A DNA stretch of 64,000 nucleotides from Saliphagus infecundisoli (GCF_020177375.1 NZ_JAIWHV010000002.1:62001-126000), one strand, 5' to 3'; numbered from the stretch's first letter, positions 16,613-25,805 are shown. The notes: generated by a model not told the origin, from the sequence alone. Program-made: numbers and translations.

Positions 16613-17287
16613 ATGAAGGTAGCCGACGATCCCGTCCACGTCCTCGTCTGGTCCGAAGCCACGGCCCCCGAGGACGTCTACCCGAACGACGTGAACGCGA
16701 CGATCGCCGAAGGGCTGAACGATTCCACCGAAGTCGTCGCCCGCGCGGCCGACATCGATGACCCCGACCAGGGCGTCTCCGAGGACCGCCTGGCGTGGGC
16801 CAACGCGATCTGCTGGTGGGGCCACCTCCGCCACGACGAGGTCGAAGACGCTACCGTCGATCGGGTCGAGCGGGCCGTCCGCGAGGACGGCGTCGGCTTC
16901 GTCGGCCTCCACTCGGGCCACTACGCCCGGCCCTTCACTCGACTGCTCGGCACCTCGGGCGACCTCGGCGAAGTTCGGGTGAGCGAGGGCGAGTCCGAGG
17001 AGATCACCGTCGAGGCCCCCGACCACCCGATCGCCGACGGTGTCGAGGACTTCACCCTTCCCCACGTCGAGATGTTCGGCGAACCCTTCGATATCCCCGA
17101 TCCCGAAACCGTGGTCCTCCACAGCACGTTCTCGGAGGGCGGCGAGTTCCGCTCGGGCGTGACGTTTCAGTTCGGAGAGGGGCGAGGCTTCTACCTGCGT
17201 CCGGGACACGAGGAGTTTCGCACCTATCACCACCCGTCGGTCCGGCAGGTCTTGGCGAACGCGGTCCGCTGGGTCGCCGACCGGTAG
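16613..17287 (+). CDS. ThuA-like domain protein
   Basis: A 224-residue protein of the trehalose-utilisation ThuA family, a class I glutamine-amidotransferase-like fold. Visible family segments are VHVLVWSEATAPEDVYP, ICWWGHLRHDEV, GVGFVGLHSGHYARPF and the C-terminal GRGFYLRPGHEEFRTYHHPSV. ThuA is implicated in converting imported disaccharides to keto-sugars in bacteria, together with Gfo/Idh dehydrogenases. Here a Gfo/Idh gene lies tail to tail 6 nt away, supporting the same role, although no activity can be read from the sequence. Confidence 0.85.
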   Translation: MKVADDPVHVLVWSEATAPEDVYPNDVNATIAEGLNDSTEVVARAADIDDPDQGVSEDRLAWANAICWWGHLRHDEVEDATVDRVERAVREDGVGFVGLHSGHYARPFTRLLGTSGDLGEVRVSEGESEEITVEAPDHPIADGVEDFTLPHVEMFGEPFDIPDPETVVLHSTFSEGGEFRSGVTFQFGEGRGFYLRPGHEEFRTYHHPSVRQVLANAVRWVADR

Positions 17288-17293
17288 CCCTCT

Positions 17294-18340
17294 CTACTCG
17301 GTTTCTGGCGTCTCGACTTCGACCTCGACGTCGACCGCCACGTCGCCGTGGGGAAGCGTCGCGGCGTCGACCGACTCGCCGCGCTCGCTCGCGAGGAAGG
17401 CGGCCTCGGTGAGCCGGGTGACCCGGAGACCGAACTCGCCGGGGATCGGCGACTCGGTGCCCTCCCGGACGGCCTCGGCGAACGCGCCGAGTTTGTCCCC
17501 GGTGAGTTCGAGGTAGTCGGGCTCCTCGAACTCGCTTACGTACTTCCGGCCGTTCTCCGCGACCGTGAGCCGACCATCCTCGTAGGCGAGACGGCCCTCG
17601 GTGCCCCAGATCGCGATGTGCTCTTCGAAAGCGTCGCCGTCGCCCGAGACGCCGATGCTCGCCGTGACCGTCCCGTCGGGGCCGTCGAGCAACACGGAGA
17701 GCGCGCTGTTGACGTCGACGGCCTGATCCCAGTCGTCGGTGACGGCGGCGACCGTCCGGGGTTCGGCGTCGGTCGCCCAGAGGAGGACGTCGAGAAGGTG
17801 TGAGCCCGAGTCGATGAGCTGTCCGCCGCCCGAGAGGTCGGGGTCCGTCCGCCAGGTCCCCCGCTGGATCTCGATCCAGTCCTGAGCGAGATAACACGCG
17901 ACCATGTGGACGTCGCCGAGGCGGTCGGCCTCGACCAGGCGCTTGATCTCGCGATAGGCGGGATGGAAGTGGCGCTGGTAGCCGATCTGGAGAACCAGGT
18001 CCCGGTCGCGAGCGGCCTCAATCAACTCCAGGGCGTCGGCGGTCGTCGTCACCATCGGCTTCTCGAGGTGGACATGGAGGCCGGCCTCGAGACAGGCCAT
18101 CGTCTGTTCGAAATGCAGCGTGTGCGGAGTCATGATGGTGACCGCATCGAGGGCGTGGTCGTCGATCATCGTTCGGTAGTCCTCGTAGGCGGGACACCCG
18201 AACTCCGACTCGAACCGATCGCGACCCTCGCTGGCGATGTCGGCACCGGCGACGAGTTCGATTCCGTCCAGGTCGCGACAGGCCTGGCTCTGGACGCGGC
18301 CCAGCCCACCCAATCCGATCACTGCGAGTCGTAACGCCAT
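17294..18340 (-). CDS. Gfo/Idh/MocA-family sugar dehydrogenase
   Basis: A 348-residue NAD(P)-dependent oxidoreductase. The Rossmann loop is AVIGLGGLGRVQSQAC, the catalytic EKP motif is HLEKPMVTT, and the substrate loop is GGGQLIDSGSHLLDVLLW with the conserved Asp and His. Members oxidise or reduce sugars and inositols in the cytoplasm. The gene follows the ABC permease genes in the same direction with a 55-nt gap and could be the distal gene of that operon. The substrate is unknown; partnership with ThuA suggests a 3-keto-sugar step. Confidence 0.9.
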   Translation of the reverse strand: MALRLAVIGLGGLGRVQSQACRDLDGIELVAGADIASEGRDRFESEFGCPAYEDYRTMIDDHALDAVTIMTPHTLHFEQTMACLEAGLHVHLEKPMVTTTADALELIEAARDRDLVLQIGYQRHFHPAYREIKRLVEADRLGDVHMVACYLAQDWIEIQRGTWRTDPDLSGGGQLIDSGSHLLDVLLWATDAEPRTVAAVTDDWDQAVDVNSALSVLLDGPDGTVTASIGVSGDGDAFEEHIAIWGTEGRLAYEDGRLTVAENGRKYVSEFEEPDYLELTGDKLGAFAEAVREGTESPIPGEFGLRVTRLTEAAFLASERGESVDAATLPHGDVAVDVEVEVETPETE

Positions 18341-18395
18341 GACTATGCGTATCAGATCAGGTATAAAATCATTTCGGCCGGGTGTTGGGAGGACG

Positions 18396-19256
18396 TCAAC
18401 CCTTCACTGCTCCCTCGGTGAGCCCGCGGATGAAGTACCGCTGGAGCACGATGAACATGATGATGAGCGGAAGGATCGCGAGGACGCTCACGGCGGCGAT
18501 GAGCGTCCACGCCGCCGTGTACTGGCCGTCGAACGCGAAGACGCCGACCGAGATGGTAAAGAGATCACTGCTCCGGAGGATGGTAAACGCCATCACGAAC
18601 TCCGACCACGAGAAGACGAAGTTGAAGATGACGACCACCGCGACCCCGGGTAACATCGACGGCATCAACACGTGCCAGAGCGTCTGGAGTCGGTTGCAGC
18701 CGTCGACGCGAGCGGCGTCGTCGAGTTGGTCGGGAATCGTATCGAAGTAACTCTTCAGAAGCCACGTCGAGAACGGCACCTGGAGGCCGACGTACAGCAG
18801 TATCAGGCCCAGATGGGTGTCCATCAGCCCGAGCGTGCTCATCACGCTGTACATAGGGATCACGATGACGACCGGAGAGATCATTTGGAACAGCAGGATA
18901 CCGAAGAGGATGTGCTGTCGGCCCCGGAACTCGAAGCGCGAGAACGCGTACGCCGCCGGGACACAGACCAGCAGGATGCCGACGGCTTGAAGCGCGGCGA
19001 CCTTCGTGGAGTTCCAGAGCCACGTCCGTGATTGGCCGATCACCTGTCTGTAGGCCTCGAGAGTGAGGTCCTCGGGAATGAATTGCACTGGATAGGTGAG
19101 GACGTCCCCCTCGGGGCGGAGACTCATCGAGATGACCCAGAGGATCGGGAAGACGAAGAAGACGATCGCTACCGCGTAGACGACGTACGTGGCGGCGTCG
19201 TACCGGTTGAGGTCGATCCCGTCGAGTCGCCCGTCCGTTTCGGATCTCGTGGCCAT
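18396..19256 (-). CDS. Carbohydrate ABC transporter permease, MalG type
   Basis: A 286-residue inner-membrane subunit with six predicted helices. The EAA loop that contacts the ATPase is DAARVDGCNRLQTLWHVLMP. The N-terminus is cytosolic with the first helix AVAIVFFVFPILWVISMSL. Together with the MalF-type partner it forms the channel of a CUT1 sugar importer. Its start lies 1 nt after the stop of that partner, showing translational coupling. The C-terminus (RYFIRGLTEGAVKG) is the family ending. Confidence 0.93.
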   Translation of the reverse strand: MATRSETDGRLDGIDLNRYDAATYVVYAVAIVFFVFPILWVISMSLRPEGDVLTYPVQFIPEDLTLEAYRQVIGQSRTWLWNSTKVAALQAVGILLVCVPAAYAFSRFEFRGRQHILFGILLFQMISPVVIVIPMYSVMSTLGLMDTHLGLILLYVGLQVPFSTWLLKSYFDTIPDQLDDAARVDGCNRLQTLWHVLMPSMLPGVAVVVIFNFVFSWSEFVMAFTILRSSDLFTISVGVFAFDGQYTAAWTLIAAVSVLAILPLIIMFIVLQRYFIRGLTEGAVKG

Positions 19257-19257
19257 C

Positions 19258-20205
19258 TCAGAACTCCTCCTCCCCGAGCAGGTACTTGATGTAGATCACC
19301 GTCATCACGACGTTGACGAGCAACATGACGACCGCGATCGCCGCGGCAGTGCCGAGGTTGAACCGGTTGAACGCCTCGAAGTACATGAACAGAGCCAGCA
19401 CTTCGGTCGCCCGGCCGGGACCCCCGCCGGTCAGCGCGAGGACCATGTCGAACGTGTTCACCGTGTAGATCGTGATCAACACGAGGTTGATGAAGAGAAC
19501 AGGCATCAACAGCGGGATCGTGATGTGGCGGAACCGCTGCAGCGGGGAGGCGCCGTCGATCCTGGCTGCGTCCTGGAGGTACTCGGGAACCTGCTGGAGC
19601 CCCGCGTACAGCATGATCATCGAGAACGCCGTGCCACGCCAGGTGTTGGCCATGATCGTCGAGAGCAGCGCCATCTGACCGTCCGAGAGGAAGGAGACGA
19701 CGTCCCCCCCGAGTCGAACGATGATGTAATTGATGACGCCGTACCGGGTTTCGATCAGCATGATCTTCCAGAGGATCCCGATAACGATCCCCGGGATAAC
19801 CCAGGCCGACAGCACCGAGATCCGAGTCACGATGCTCCCGTAGAGCCCGCGTCTGACGCCGTAATCGATCGCGAGCGCGAGGATCATGCCGAGTCCGATC
19901 TGGAGCACGACGCTCACGCCGACGAAGATCACGGTGATTCGAGTCATCGACCAGAAATCGGAGGAGTTGAACACGCGGGAGAAGGTATCTAGGCCCACGT
20001 ATGAGTAGTCAGGTTCGATGAGCGACATGTTCGTGAAGCTCATCCGGAACGCCTCGACGAGGGGATACAGCAGGAAGACGCAGAGGAAGATCGCTGCCGG
20101 CAGAAGCCAGGTCAACGGATGTTCCTGAACGGCCGATCCCAGGCGCGAGACGCGGCTCCGGGCAACCGTAGCGTAGTGGCGTGTTCGGCTGGTTTCGGTC
20201 GCCAT
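19258..20205 (-). CDS. Carbohydrate ABC transporter permease, MalF type
   Basis: A 315-residue membrane protein of the CUT1 sugar ABC family, starting with a charged cytosolic tail and a first helix WLLPAAIFLCVFLLYPLVEA. The EAA loop is DAARIDGASPLQRFRHITIP. It pairs with the MalG-type permease encoded immediately downstream. The binding-protein gene ends 16 nt upstream, so the order is binding protein, MalF, MalG on one transcript. Confidence 0.93.
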   Translation of the reverse strand: MATETSRTRHYATVARSRVSRLGSAVQEHPLTWLLPAAIFLCVFLLYPLVEAFRMSFTNMSLIEPDYSYVGLDTFSRVFNSSDFWSMTRITVIFVGVSVVLQIGLGMILALAIDYGVRRGLYGSIVTRISVLSAWVIPGIVIGILWKIMLIETRYGVINYIIVRLGGDVVSFLSDGQMALLSTIMANTWRGTAFSMIMLYAGLQQVPEYLQDAARIDGASPLQRFRHITIPLLMPVLFINLVLITIYTVNTFDMVLALTGGGPGRATEVLALFMYFEAFNRFNLGTAAAIAVVMLLVNVVMTVIYIKYLLGEEEF

Positions 20206-20221
20206 GAATAGTAGAGGGAGG

Positions 20222-21733
20222 TTATCCGTCGTATTCCGCGTTGATGTTATCGATCATGTTGTCGATCGCCTCCTGTGGAGCCATCTCCCCGGTGATGACG
20301 CGACCGGCCGCGACCTGCCACTCCGCGGAGATCGTCCGGTAGATGGGAAATCCCGGTCGGGCGACCCCGCTCTCCAACAGATCCGACCAGATCTGCATGT
20401 AGTAGTCCTCGGCGAAGTAGTCGCTTTCCTCGTACACCGAGGGCTTCGTCGGGAGCTGACCCAGCTGCTCACAGTAGTGGGCCATGATCTCCGGGTCCGT
20501 CCAGACGCCGGCGAAGTTCATCGCTGGCTCGACGAGGTCGTCGTCGTCCGTAAAGACCCCGTAGGTCCAGCCGCCGGTTCCGGTCGCGGCCATGTCGGAT
20601 TCGGGCATCGGGATCGGGGCGACGTCCCACAGCTCGTCGGCCTCGTCGCCGAGTTCCGCTCGGAGGTTCGTGTTGATCTGCCAACTTCCCCCGAGGAACA
20701 TCGCGAGGTCGTCGTTCAACGCCTCCTCGGCCAGGAGGTCGTAGTCGTCGATGTTGGCGACTCGTCCGGGCGTGATCCCGGTTTCGATCGTTTCCGCGAA
20801 GAACTCGAAGACGTTCAGGAGGTAGTCGTAGTTGTCGCCCTCGCCGAGGATCGGCGCGCCCTCGCTGTCGACGAGTTCTCCTCCCTGACCCCAGAAGTAC
20901 GCGAGGTTGTCGAACGTCGTCGCCTCCCAGCGGCCCCCGTTGTACATGAACGCCGCCATGTCCTCGCCGTCCGCGATGGCCTGTCCGACCTCGATCAGTT
21001 CGTCCCAGGTCGCGGGCGCCTCACCGTCGGCGTACTCGTCGATGACGTCCGTCCGGTAGTAGAGCCCGCGACAATCGGTGTTGCGCCAGACCGCGAGCCA
21101 CTCGTCTTCGGGCTGAACGATGTCCCTAACGAACGGGTACCAGTCCTCTTCGTCCTCGATGACGTCAGTCACCGGTCGAAGGTTGTTCCAGTGGTTTGGG
21201 ATCCAGAACGAATCCACCTCCGAAACGTCCGGGGCGTCGCCGGTCGCCGCGGTTTGGAGCAACAGCGTCTGCATCTGTTCCAAATCGGTCTGGTACTCGA
21301 CGTTGATCCGGTAGTCGGGGTTCTCTTCGACCCACTGTTCGTAGGCAGGCCGGAACCCCTCGGCGTTGACCTCCGAGCCCGGCTGTTCGTTCGGGTCCGG
21401 TGTCGATCCGGGCTGGGCCCAGAACGTAAGCGGCGTCCCGTCATCGGGGCCGAACTGCTCGTGGGTCACCAGGTCCGACGCGCCGCCGTTGCCATTGCCG
21501 TTTCCACTGTCGTTCCCGTTTCCGCCGTTCCCGTTTCCACTGTCATTCCCGTTTCCGTTACCTCCGTTGCCGTTTCCACCGTTCCCGTTGCCATTTCCAC
21601 CGTTCCCGCCATTTCCGTTCCCACCGTTTCCGTTTCCATTGCCGTCGTCCCCGAGACAACCGGCCGTTCCCAGTAACCCTGCGGCTGCCAGAGCCTTGAC
21701 TACGCTACGTCGCTGCACGCGGTCCAGTGCCAT
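20222..21733 (-). CDS. Extracellular sugar-binding lipoprotein of ABC importer
   Basis: A 503-residue solute-binding protein (family 1). The N-terminus RRSVVKALAAAGLLGTAGC has the twin Arg and a lipobox Cys at about 27, so it is Tat-exported and lipid-anchored. A ~50-residue Gly-Asn tether precedes the mature domain, which has typical segments (PLTFWAQPGSTPDPNEQPG, APDVSEVDSFWIPNHW, EALNDDLAMFLGGSWQINT). It captures a sugar outside the cell and delivers it to the MalF/MalG channel. A strong TATA (TTATATATAA, about 21757-21766) lies roughly 28 nt before the ATG. Confidence 0.93.
   Translation of the reverse strand: MALDRVQRRSVVKALAAAGLLGTAGCLGDDGNGNGNGGNGNGGNGGNGNGNGGNGNGGNGNGNDSGNGNGGNGNDSGNGNGNGGASDLVTHEQFGPDDGTPLTFWAQPGSTPDPNEQPGSEVNAEGFRPAYEQWVEENPDYRINVEYQTDLEQMQTLLLQTAATGDAPDVSEVDSFWIPNHWNNLRPVTDVIEDEEDWYPFVRDIVQPEDEWLAVWRNTDCRGLYYRTDVIDEYADGEAPATWDELIEVGQAIADGEDMAAFMYNGGRWEATTFDNLAYFWGQGGELVDSEGAPILGEGDNYDYLLNVFEFFAETIETGITPGRVANIDDYDLLAEEALNDDLAMFLGGSWQINTNLRAELGDEADELWDVAPIPMPESDMAATGTGGWTYGVFTDDDDLVEPAMNFAGVWTDPEIMAHYCEQLGQLPTKPSVYEESDYFAEDYYMQIWSDLLESGVARPGFPIYRTISAEWQVAAGRVITGEMAPQEAIDNMIDNINAEYDG
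21484..21645 (-). repeat. Gly-Asn tandem codon repeat in binding-protein tether
   Basis: About 160 bp of imperfect tandem GGAAAC/GGCAAC-type units encode a (Gly-Asn)n(Asp-Ser) linker between the lipid anchor and the folded domain. Such arrays are prone to slippage, so tether length is likely to vary among strains. Confidence 0.75.
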
Positions 21734-21838
21734 ACCTCCCCAATGGATAGAACATTATATATAACTTTCGTAAGTACCACTTTTGATAGAAGGGGGCAGC
21801 CGCTTCCGACCCTGGGAGCGGACGCCTTCGTCGTCCGG

Positions 21839-22966
21839 CTACAGCGCCATCTCCGAGCCGGTCAAGGAAGCCTCGCGGTTTTTCACCGCAACGCCGCTTT
21901 CGGCATCGAAGAGGTGGATCCGGTCCTCGGGGAACGTGAGCCACAGCTCCTCGCCGGGAGAGACGATGACGTCGCCGTCGACGGTCGCCGTACACTGCTG
22001 GTCGCCGATCGAAAGGGAGACGTGAGTGCTGTCTCCCATCGGTTCGGTGACGTCGACCGTCGCTCGGAACGCGTTCGGCTCCTCGCCGTCGACGAGTTCG
22101 ATGTCCTCGGGGCGGATGCCGAGGACCAACTCCGTCGTCTCCGAGTCGATTCGCTCGGCCGTCGCCTCGGAGAGTCGGTAGCTGAACTCGGCGTGATCCA
22201 GACGGGTTCCCTCCCGGGTCACCTCGAGGAAGTTCATGCTCGGCGCGCCGATGAAGCCGGCGACGAACTGGTTCGTCGGCTGATGATAGCATTCGAGTGG
22301 CGTCCCGATCTGCTGGAGTTTTCCCCCGTTCAGGATGGCGATCCGATCGCCCATCGTCATCGCCTCGGTCTGGTCGTGGGTCACGTACACCGTCGTCGTT
22401 TCGAGTTTCTGCTGGAGGTTCTGGAGTTCCGTCCGCATCGTCGTCCGCAGTTTCGCGTCGAGGTTCGACAGCGGCTCGTCCATCAGGAACACGGCAGGGT
22501 CCCGAACGATCGCCCGTCCGAGCGCGACCCGTTGTTGCTGGCCTCCCGAGAGCTCGCGGGGTTTCTTCTCAAGGAGATCCTCGATTCCCATCATCCGGGC
22601 AGTGTCCTCGACGATCTCTTCGATCTCGCCCTTCGAGAGATCCGACGTCATCTTCAACCCGAACGACATGTTCTCCCGGGCGGTCATGTGCGGGTAGAGC
22701 GCGTAGTTCTGAAACACCATCGCGATGTCCCGGTCCATCGGCTTCCGGCCGACGATCGACTCGCCGTCCAGACGGATATCCCCCTCGGTCACCTCCTCGA
22801 GCCCGGCGATACACCGGAGCGTCGTCGACTTTCCACACCCCGATGGGCCCACGAGCACGAGGAAGTCGCCGTCGTCGATCGAGACGTCTACGTCGTCGAC
22901 GGCCACGATCTCGTCGCCGCCCGTCCCGAATCGCTTTACGAGTCCATCGATGTCCAGGGCCGCCAT
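21839..22966 (-). CDS. Sugar ABC transporter ATP-binding protein (MalK/UgpC type)
   Basis: A 375-residue ATPase. Motifs in order: Walker A GPSGCGKSTTLRCIAG, signature LSGGQQQRVALGRAI, Walker B VFLMDEPLSNLDAKL, switch His in VYVTHDQTEAMTM. The last ~130 residues are the TOBE/regulatory domain (ELVLGIRPEDIEL). It drives the importer encoded downstream, though a 105-nt gap and separate promoters indicate that it can be transcribed independently. A TATA (CTTATTTATC, 22988-22997) sits about 25 nt before the ATG, so the mRNA is leaderless. Confidence 0.94.
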   Translation of the reverse strand: MAALDIDGLVKRFGTGGDEIVAVDDVDVSIDDGDFLVLVGPSGCGKSTTLRCIAGLEEVTEGDIRLDGESIVGRKPMDRDIAMVFQNYALYPHMTARENMSFGLKMTSDLSKGEIEEIVEDTARMMGIEDLLEKKPRELSGGQQQRVALGRAIVRDPAVFLMDEPLSNLDAKLRTTMRTELQNLQQKLETTTVYVTHDQTEAMTMGDRIAILNGGKLQQIGTPLECYHQPTNQFVAGFIGAPSMNFLEVTREGTRLDHAEFSYRLSEATAERIDSETTELVLGIRPEDIELVDGEEPNAFRATVDVTEPMGDSTHVSLSIGDQQCTATVDGDVIVSPGEELWLTFPEDRIHLFDAESGVAVKNREASLTGSEMAL

Positions 22967-22987
22967 GGTGTGTCACCAGTCCCCTCT

Positions 22988-22997
22988 GATAAATAAG
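22988..22997 (-). promoter_or_regulatory. TATA box of ABC ATPase gene (leaderless)
   Basis: Minus-strand CTTATTTATC is centred about 26 nt upstream of the ATG at 22966, the standard archaeal TATA spacing, so transcription should begin within a base or two of the start codon. Confidence 0.6.
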
Positions 22998-23622
22998 TAT
23001 TATCGTTACGATCCTACATACTCGAGTCCATCCGGGGCATCGCGTAACCGATCGCTTACTTCGTCTCCTCGGACGGTCGCTCGAACGCCCGCCCTACATA
23101 TCCGAAAAAAGAAACGTCGGCGTTCTGTTAGCGATCTATGGATGTGGATGACCGCCCCTGGGTTCGTGTGCGGATGGATGCTTCGGCCTACACTCCGGTC
23201 GAGCGGTTACCGGCCGGTTCCCCCGGAAAGCCGGAACGGGTCGGTTTCCGCAGGTTCCACCGGCCACTCGCGGATCACTCATTACAACTATACAGCTGTA
23301 ATCTTTTCGTGAATCACTGCTCGGCAAGCCATAGGAGGGGCAGTTCTACCTGTTTGAGATGATAGTAAATTATTTTAGTTGAATCATGAAGAAGATCGAT
23401 ATCGGAGAACAGTAACCGACGATTACCGATCAATTCAATAGCCATCGTGAACGGCTCTCTCCCAGCCACATCTCCGACGATACGTGCCTATCGGTGTCTA
23501 TCGACCGATTTTGTGCGGCTTTTCCGTCGTCGCTCGTCGGTTGTTCGAGGGGACTCCGATCGCCACTTATCCGTGGAGAGGGCGATCATATACTCCAGAT
23601 GTAATCACAAATAGTTAGATAA

Positions 23623-23634
23623 TACTGGGTAGTA
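23623..23634. promoter_or_regulatory. TACT-N4-AGTA dyad upstream of trmB
   Basis: TACTGGGTAGTA is a short dyad about 75-80 nt upstream of the trmB TATA box. Its half-sites resemble the TACT...GAGTA element reported for Halobacterium TrmB, but the spacing is shorter, so assignment is tentative. Confidence 0.35.
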
Positions 23635-23705
23635 ATCCGAGAATAATCACTATCGCACCCCCCGAATCGTCAAATCGTCCTCTGCGTTTCCGATTGTCGT
23701 AGTAA

Positions 23706-23743
23706 TATATAAATGTTTTGCGTCTCTTGGTACTCTAGTAGTA
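23706..23743 (+). promoter_or_regulatory. trmB promoter with dyad over the predicted start site
   Basis: TATATAAA (23706-23713) is a strong TATA box. The transcription start expected about 25 nt downstream falls inside TACTCTAGTAGTA (23731-23743), a TACT..AGTA dyad. A bound repressor there would block initiation, which suggests autoregulation by the TrmB protein encoded just downstream. Confidence 0.5.
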
Positions 23744-23802
23744 AATCACTGAAACCACTCCGACGATGGTAATTCATTTGCCTCCCGGGCGGCTACGAAC
23801 CG

Positions 23803-24891
23803 GTGTCGATGGACCTCGACCGGATCCGCGAGACGCTCGAGGACGCAGGATTCACCCAGTACGAGGCCGAGGTCTACCTCGCGCTCGTCCGGAACGGGAA
23901 GCTCTCGGCGACGGGGATCGCCGAGGCGACCGACGTTCCGAAGTCACGGGTGTACGACGTCCTGCGAACCCTCGAGGGTCGCGACCTCATCGAACTCTAC
24001 CAGCAAGACAGGCTCCGCGGGCGGGCACTCGACCCCGGCTCCCTCGTCGAGCGCCTCCGGGGTCGAGCGGCGTCGTTCGAGGCCAGCGCCGGCGACCTCT
24101 CGGAACTCTGGGAAGAACCCGACCTGGGCGAACAGGAGGTGACCCTGGTCACGCGCCTCGAGACGGTGGTAGACCGGGCGAAACGGGCGATCAGGGACGC
24201 GGAAAACGAGGTCCAGATCGCGGCGACGATCGAACAGTTCGACCGGTTGCGTCCGGTGCTCCGGGAGGCGTTCGCTCGCGACGTCTTCGTCAAGCTCACG
24301 ATCACCCCCGCGGAGTACGGCGGCGTTCCGGACGTGGGCGACCGTGAGTTCGACGGCGTCGTCTCGGAGGCTTCCCGGAGCGACCTCCCCGGGCCCTTCC
24401 TCGTCATTGTGGATCGATCCCGTATCTGTTTTACTCCCCAGCCCGGCACCGCACACAACTTCGGCATCGTCGCGAACAACGTCCCCCTCGCCGACGTCTT
24501 CCACTGGTACTTCCAGACGTCGCTGTGGGAGGCCTGGGACCTCGTCTATACGACGCGAAACGCCGAGCCCCCGATCACCTACGTCGACATCCGTCAGTGC
24601 GTCGTCGACGTCGCCCCGCTGCTCCACGAGGACGCGACGATAGAGGTCACAGCCACCGGCATCGATCCCGAAACCGGCGACGCCCGAACCGTCTCCGGGA
24701 CGGTCGTCGACCTCTACTACACCGGCTCGAGCGCCGGCAACCATTACCCGACGCTCCCGGAGGTTTCGGGCAAGGTGACGATGTTCGTCGACGACGGCGA
24801 GGAGGTCGTGAGCATCGGCGGCTGGTACGCCCACGTCGAGGACCTCGAACTCCGTCGGCTCACGGTCCAGTCCGTCTCGGAAAGCGGCTGA
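23803..24891 (+). CDS. TrmB-family sugar-sensing transcriptional regulator
   Basis: A protein of about 360 residues (GTG 23803 or ATG 23809). Residues ~5-75 form a winged helix ([20 protein letters not shown] ... [16 protein letters not shown]); a short coiled region follows, then a PLD-like middle domain ([18 protein letters not shown]) and a C-terminal sugar-binding domain ([20 protein letters not shown]). TrmB proteins bind sugars and control sugar uptake and central carbon genes. It is divergent from the ABC importer operon and is the obvious local regulator. Confidence 0.9.
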   Translation: MSMDLDRIRETLEDAGFTQYEAEVYLALVRNGKLSATGIAEATDVPKSRVYDVLRTLEGRDLIELYQQDRLRGRALDPGSLVERLRGRAASFEASAGDLSELWEEPDLGEQEVTLVTRLETVVDRAKRAIRDAENEVQIAATIEQFDRLRPVLREAFARDVFVKLTITPAEYGGVPDVGDREFDGVVSEASRSDLPGPFLVIVDRSRICFTPQPGTAHNFGIVANNVPLADVFHWYFQTSLWEAWDLVYTTRNAEPPITYVDIRQCVVDVAPLLHEDATIEVTATGIDPETGDARTVSGTVVDLYYTGSSAGNHYPTLPEVSGKVTMFVDDGEEVVSIGGWYAHVEDLELRRLTVQSVSESG

Positions 24892-25009
24892 GCCGGCGAA
24901 CACGAACGTTCGGTTGCCCGCAGTTACGAGAGACGGCGAGGAGTCCCGGGGAAACGACGGTGGGATCCGTCCCCGTCCGGGACGACGACCGTCGGGAACC
25001 GTTTCACTT

Positions 25010-25033
25010 CCACCCACCAAAGGGTGGCTTTTT
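25010..25033 (+). terminator. Hairpin plus T5 after trmB
   Basis: CCACCC-N6-GGGTGG is followed by CTTTTT. The hairpin and U-run lie between trmB (stop 24891) and pcn (start 25061) and could terminate trmB transcription. The T-run also sits about 28-32 nt before the pcn ATG, the position of a promoter element, so the site may do both. Confidence 0.5.
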
Positions 25034-25060
25034 GTACCGACCGTTCGTATTCGCCTCCAT

Positions 25061-25804
25061 ATGTTCAAGGCCATCGTGAGCGCGGCAACGCTCTCCAGTA
25101 CGCTCGATTCGGTGAGCGTGCTGGTCGAGGAGTGCAAGATCCATCTTGACGAGGACGGCCTCCAGATCCGCGCCGTCGACCCCGCGAACGTCGGGATGGT
25201 CGACCTCTCGCTCTCGGCCGATGCCTTCGAATCCTACGAGGCAGACGGCGGCCTCATCGGCATCGACCTCTCCCGGCTCGAGGACATCGCGGGCATGGCC
25301 GAGACCGGCCAGCTCGTCCAGCTCGAACTCGACGAGGAGACCCGCAAGCTCCAGATTCAGATCGACGGTCTCGAGTACACGCTGGCGCTGATCGACCCCG
25401 ACTCGATCCGCCAGGAGCCCGACATCCCCGACTTAGACCTCCCCGCAGAGGTCGTCCTCGAGGGCAGAGACATCAACCGGTCGGTGACGGCCGCCGACAT
25501 GGTCTCCGACCACATCACCCTCGGCGTGGACGACGGCGAGGAGTACTTCTACGTCGATGCCGAGGGCGACACCGACGACGTCCACCTCGAACTGACCGAG
25601 GAGGACCTCATCGATCTCCAGACCGGCCCGGCCCACTCGCTGTTCAGCCTCGACTACTTGAAGGACATGAACAAGGCGATCCCGACCGACGCCGAGGTCA
25701 CCTTAGAACTCGGCGAGGAGTTCCCGATCAAGCTCCACTACGGCTTCGCCGAGGGCGATGGCCAGGTCACGTACATGCTCGCGCCGCGGATCCAGAGCGA
25801 GTGA
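25061..25804 (+). CDS. pcn: DNA polymerase sliding clamp PCNA
   Basis: A 247-residue archaeal PCNA, the homotrimeric ring that tethers replicative polymerases and other DNA enzymes to DNA. It begins [20 protein letters not shown] and has the interdomain connector region ([17 protein letters not shown]) and the C-terminal strand [15 protein letters not shown]. It is very acidic, as in other haloarchaeal clamps. Size matches the family exactly. The stop codon lies 1 nt from the stop of the convergent TnpB gene: the right end of the mobile element abuts it directly. Confidence 0.96.
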   Translation: MFKAIVSAATLSSTLDSVSVLVEECKIHLDEDGLQIRAVDPANVGMVDLSLSADAFESYEADGGLIGIDLSRLEDIAGMAETGQLVQLELDEETRKLQIQIDGLEYTLALIDPDSIRQEPDIPDLDLPAEVVLEGRDINRSVTAADMVSDHITLGVDDGEEYFYVDAEGDTDDVHLELTEEDLIDLQTGPAHSLFSLDYLKDMNKAIPTDAEVTLELGEEFPIKLHYGFAEGDGQVTYMLAPRIQSE

Positions 25805-25805
25805 A

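Larger units (their letters stand above)
22967..23802. other. 836-bp AT-rich control region between ABC ATPase and trmB genes
   Basis: The gap between the divergent genes is far longer and richer in A+T than any other here. I see no convincing gene. It holds the leaderless promoter of the ATPase gene, an inverted repeat ATTACA-N10-TGTAAT at 23281-23302, and two TACT..AGTA dyads next to the trmB promoter. A degraded gene or insertion remnant is possible but not demonstrable by eye. Confidence 0.5.

Noticed and set aside
20204-21676. Plus-strand frame ending in a Val/Ser/Pro repeat opposite the binding-protein gene
   Set aside because: The repeat is only the reverse complement of the Gly-Asn tether codons.
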